A DNA stretch of 64,000 nucleotides, taken from positions 41,822,135 to 41,886,134 of the forward strand of contig JAWZYU010000010.1 in the NCBI GenBank assembly GCA_038380435.1, written 5' to 3'. Below are positions 61,514 through 64,000 of the stretch, piece after piece (within the stretch, counting starts at the first letter, position 1; each line of letters begins with the position of its first letter). Position numbers and translations under genes: made by a program. Under the pieces are notes generated by a model. It was not told the origin of the DNA, did not search any database, and worked only from the letters and a program-made list of their open reading frames with translations. This DNA comes from Ryuthela nishihirai. Its lineage: Eukaryota > Arthropoda > Arachnida > Araneae > Heptathelidae.

Positions 61514-62124
61514 AATGGAAGAAAATAACTCTGTCCTGAAAAAAAAAATCAAACGCACGAAATACCAGTTTTCAGGTAAAATGTTGTGCATGAAATTTGG
61601 CGTTTTTTCTCCATTTCAAGGTATTTAAAGGGTGAAAATGCGACTCTTAATGTCTTCAAACCACAATTGTTTCACGCGTAATACATCTTGGCCGGATCAA
61701 AGGGGGAGGGAGGATCATCCTTCCTATGCTAGTAAGGGTAATCGAGGCCAAAAATTATTCACGCATTTTTCATAAAAGTTTTTGGAAACCTCTATAACGA
61801 AGAGGAAAGTGCCACACTGTAATGTAAATCGTCTTGTTCCCCCCTTTTCTTTTAGATCCGGGCAATAGCTACTTTTTAAGTCTAATTTCTTATAGTTAGC
61901 GAAATATGGATAATGGTGTAAACCCTTAAAGACTGCTTTTTTTTTTATCATCTTGACTTTAGTTCATGAACAATTGAAACAAAAAAATAAAGGCTAGCAG
62001 AGATAAAAAAAAGAATATTATGCCAAGATGAAATGTACAGAAACCACCACTGAATTGCTTGTTGGATTAAGAAATGTTAAAGACGTTTTTAACAGTACTG
62101 GACAAGTATTAAACGTTCTATTGT
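61514..62124. other. Unassigned DNA
   Basis: Nothing recognised. Confidence 0.45.
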
Positions 62125-62330
62125 GCCGATGGGCTTGAAATGCAAATCGTTTACATCCATATACAGGTACTGGGTAGAAAAATGAAAACAATTTCATATT
62201 ATCTCAACAGAAAACCATATTCAAAGTTCAATGATTTCCAATGAAAAATAGGTCTAAAGATAAATTAAAGATATTAATCAAATCTATCTAAATCACGATT
62301 TTAAACACCATTTGGCTCAGTACTGTTATG
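62125..62330 (+). repeat. Partial relative of the foldback arms
   Basis: AAAGATATTAATCAAATC, TATCTAAATCACGATTTTAA resemble the arm block AAATCTATTTAAATCTCGAT of the element at 50.5-51.05 kb. Weak, arm-only similarity. Confidence 0.35.
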
Positions 62331-63069
62331 AATGCTGGAATATTTAATAGGCTACAAAAAAATGGACCTCAAAACTTATCGAGGATGCGTCAGAAACGTT
62401 ATTCCCCAAATCGGGCTCAACAATTGGCGAAATGTTTCAGAGTCAGCTTAAAAACTTCAGACTCAAACTCTAGTGACATTTACATAAAAAAAATACACAA
62501 AAGTAAAATCTTTTATTTTAGTTTCTGATTTATCAAGGCGCTGTGGTAAAGTTCAACCTTACCACAGTGAAAGGAACTCTGATACTAGACTTCCCTCTCA
62601 GTCTCTATACATATCTAAAAGTTTAATATAGTAACTGTAGAGGTGATATCTAGGTTATGGACCAAAATACGTGTAGTAGGAACAAATTTTAAGACACGAA
62701 TTAATAAGGTGATATTTTTGCCCTAGGAACAATGTAATGTTTCTTTCCAATCAAGAATAATTGAATATCCCATTTTTTGAGTTTCACCAAGATAGTCTTC
62801 CATCATGTGATCGCATCTGAGATCGCCGATATTTTGCTCTCGCATTTTGGAACCAGACCTAAAGGAAAAAAAAAACACGCACTGAAATGGAAAGCTGTTT
62901 TAAACGATATACAATACATTTAAAACGATATACAGCATTAAGAAATTGTCGTGATTCATAGTTGATAAAACATGCAGAATTTAGTTCAGAATTACAAGAG
63001 TTACAAAGGGTGCATTTTCTAATCTGGTGATTGTTACGCGAGTTTTAGAAATGGGAGGTTTGATCATAG
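62331..63069. other. Unassigned DNA
   Basis: ACGATATACAATACATTTAAAACGATATACAG-type duplication near 62907-62936 is the only structure seen. Confidence 0.4.
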
Positions 63070-63632
63070 ACTGGTTTCCATAAATTAAGGAAAAATCCCT
63101 ATGTTAAGTCAATGGGAAACTAACGTCAAAGTTCTATAATTTCTAAAACAATTTTTGTTTTAAAAAATGTGATGGCAGATAAAGATCTCAATAGAATAAA
63201 TCAATATCTCGATTTTCAACAATATTAGTTGAGTATTTAATGAGTTATGGAAGTTTGAATTATAGTGATAATAATGCAGCCTCAAAAATTGACTTCAGAA
63301 TTAAAACTTAGTAATAAGTACTGTATAAAGTGTCTAATACAATAAGTTTGTATTCTAGAGCTTTGTGCAAAGAATTCTTTCACTATTCTTCAGTTTTGTA
63401 TGTTTCTTAAGGCTGGCATTGGTCTTGTTATATATTCAAACTTCCATAACTCATTAAATACTGAACGTATATTGTTGAAAATCGAGATATTGATTTATTT
63501 GATTTAGGTCTTTATCTGCAATCACATTTTTCAAAAAAAAAAAACAACAACACAAACTTATTTTAGAAGTTATAGAGCTTTGACGTTAGCTTCCCTTTAA
63601 CATAGGGATTTTCCTTAATTTATGGAAACTAG
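63070..63632. mobile_element. Foldback element with about 190-bp arms, rightmost
   Basis: The left arm 63070-63256 and right arm 63432-63632 are inverted: CTGGTTTCCATAAATTAAGG with CCTTAATTTATGGAAACTAG, TCCCTATGTTAA with TTAACATAGGGA, AATCAATATCTCGATTTTCA with GAAAATCGAGATATTGATTT, and TTAATGAGTTATGGAAGTTTG with CAAACTTCCATAACTCATTA. The spacer is about 175 bp without a gene. Confidence 0.85.
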
Positions 63633-63989
63633 TGTAATAAATAGAGGTAGACAGATCATGGCGCTATAACTCTGAAGCTGACATGTGAAAGGAGAGTCTT
63701 GTGACGAGTCAAAATGTCTTTCAGAGAAAAATTGAGGGATTTTCGTTACACTTTAAAGGTTTCAAACTATATTTTGAGTGAAGATGGCTCGTACTTGTGC
63801 TGACTATGGTTACAACGAAAGGTGCAAAAAAGGAAATGGGATATTATTTCATAAATAATTTTTGTTCATTTAAATTGTTTCGCTTTATCAGCAAAAAAGT
63901 GATGTGGTGTATAACCAAAGGGGTGGTAGATAAAGATAGATCTTTGATGGCAGAGATCAAATAAAAAATGTGGAATTTTGATGTTGGAG
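63633..63989. other. Unassigned DNA
   Basis: Nothing recognised. Confidence 0.4.
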
Positions 63990-64000
63990 TAGGGTTACCA
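63990..64000. mobile_element. Start of a TAGGGTTACCA element, cut by the window edge
   Basis: TAGGGTTACCA matches the terminal bases of the element at 25159-25992. Only 11 bp are visible. Confidence 0.35.

Noticed and set aside
1..64000. A novel defence, secretion or metabolic gene system
   Set aside because: No gene cluster with shared function is present. All recognisable coding sequence is transposase or reverse transcriptase debris.

Overview
The window looks like intergenic or intronic DNA from an animal nuclear genome, most likely an arthropod. It is AT-rich, has no long intact host gene, no operon structure and no rRNA or tRNA gene, and is built almost entirely from decayed transposable elements. 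The mix of Tc1/mariner transposases (including a DD41D element), an hAT with a ZMYM1-like transposase, MULE, pogo/Tigger, Helitron, RTE and RNase H-bearing LINEs, and several tRNA-derived SINE families resembles spider or other chelicerate genomes. That placement is inference from repeat content only. No gene set supports it, and I see no metabolic, defence or secretion system here.

Family names used below are mine. SINE-A (about 390 bp) has a tRNA-like head with A box TGGCTCAGTCGG and B box GGTTCGAGTCC and ends in AAACAACC(AACC)n. SINE-B (about 205 bp) has A box TGGCCGAGTGG and B box GGTTCGAGCCC and ends CAAGCAGCTGCTTG...GTATTTATTT. SINE-C is a third tRNA-like repeat, seen only at 23.6-24.4 kb. 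Rep-D and rep-E are dispersed repeats of unknown class. Rep-E also forms short tandem arrays.

Layout. 1-2 kb: RTE remains interrupted by SINE-A. 2-7 kb: mostly unique AT-rich DNA with one TTAA-flanked MITE and one possible small exon. 7.2-9.6 kb: a large inverted repeat enclosing an RTE piece. 10.3-14.4 kb: a hairpin, SINE-A pieces, a Tigger and a Tc1 pseudogene, and an hAT MITE. 16.6-18.6 kb: a mariner and a Helitron fragment with an internal inverted duplication. 19-25 kb: rep-E, a Tc1 relic split by a LINE insertion with a 12-bp target duplication, a foldback hairpin, a Tc1-like element with both TIRs, and the SINE-C cluster. 25-34 kb: hAT-like elements, SINE-A and SINE-B copies and a MULE fragment. 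34.8-36.9 kb: a 35-bp minisatellite of about 60 units. 37-40 kb: RTE and RNase H LINE fragments. 40.2-44.05 kb: an hAT element with TIRs and a perfect 8-bp TSD. 44.4-47.7 kb: rep-D carrying a DD41D mariner with about 97-bp TIRs, then an RTE insertion in rep-E. 48-49.2 kb: two AT-rich minisatellites. 49.4-57.6 kb: SINEs, two foldback elements, rep-D and rep-E. 57.8-59.3 kb: a TTAA hairpin and a mariner relic. 59.6-64 kb: SINEs, a foldback element and the start of an hAT-like repeat at the window edge.

The elements form a nested history that can be read from target-site duplications: LINE into Tc1, DD41D into rep-D, RTE into rep-E, SINE-A into the end of a foldback element. The recurring oddity is the number of near-perfect short inverted repeats, including two inside SINE-A copies and one in the Helitron, which look like template-switch scars.
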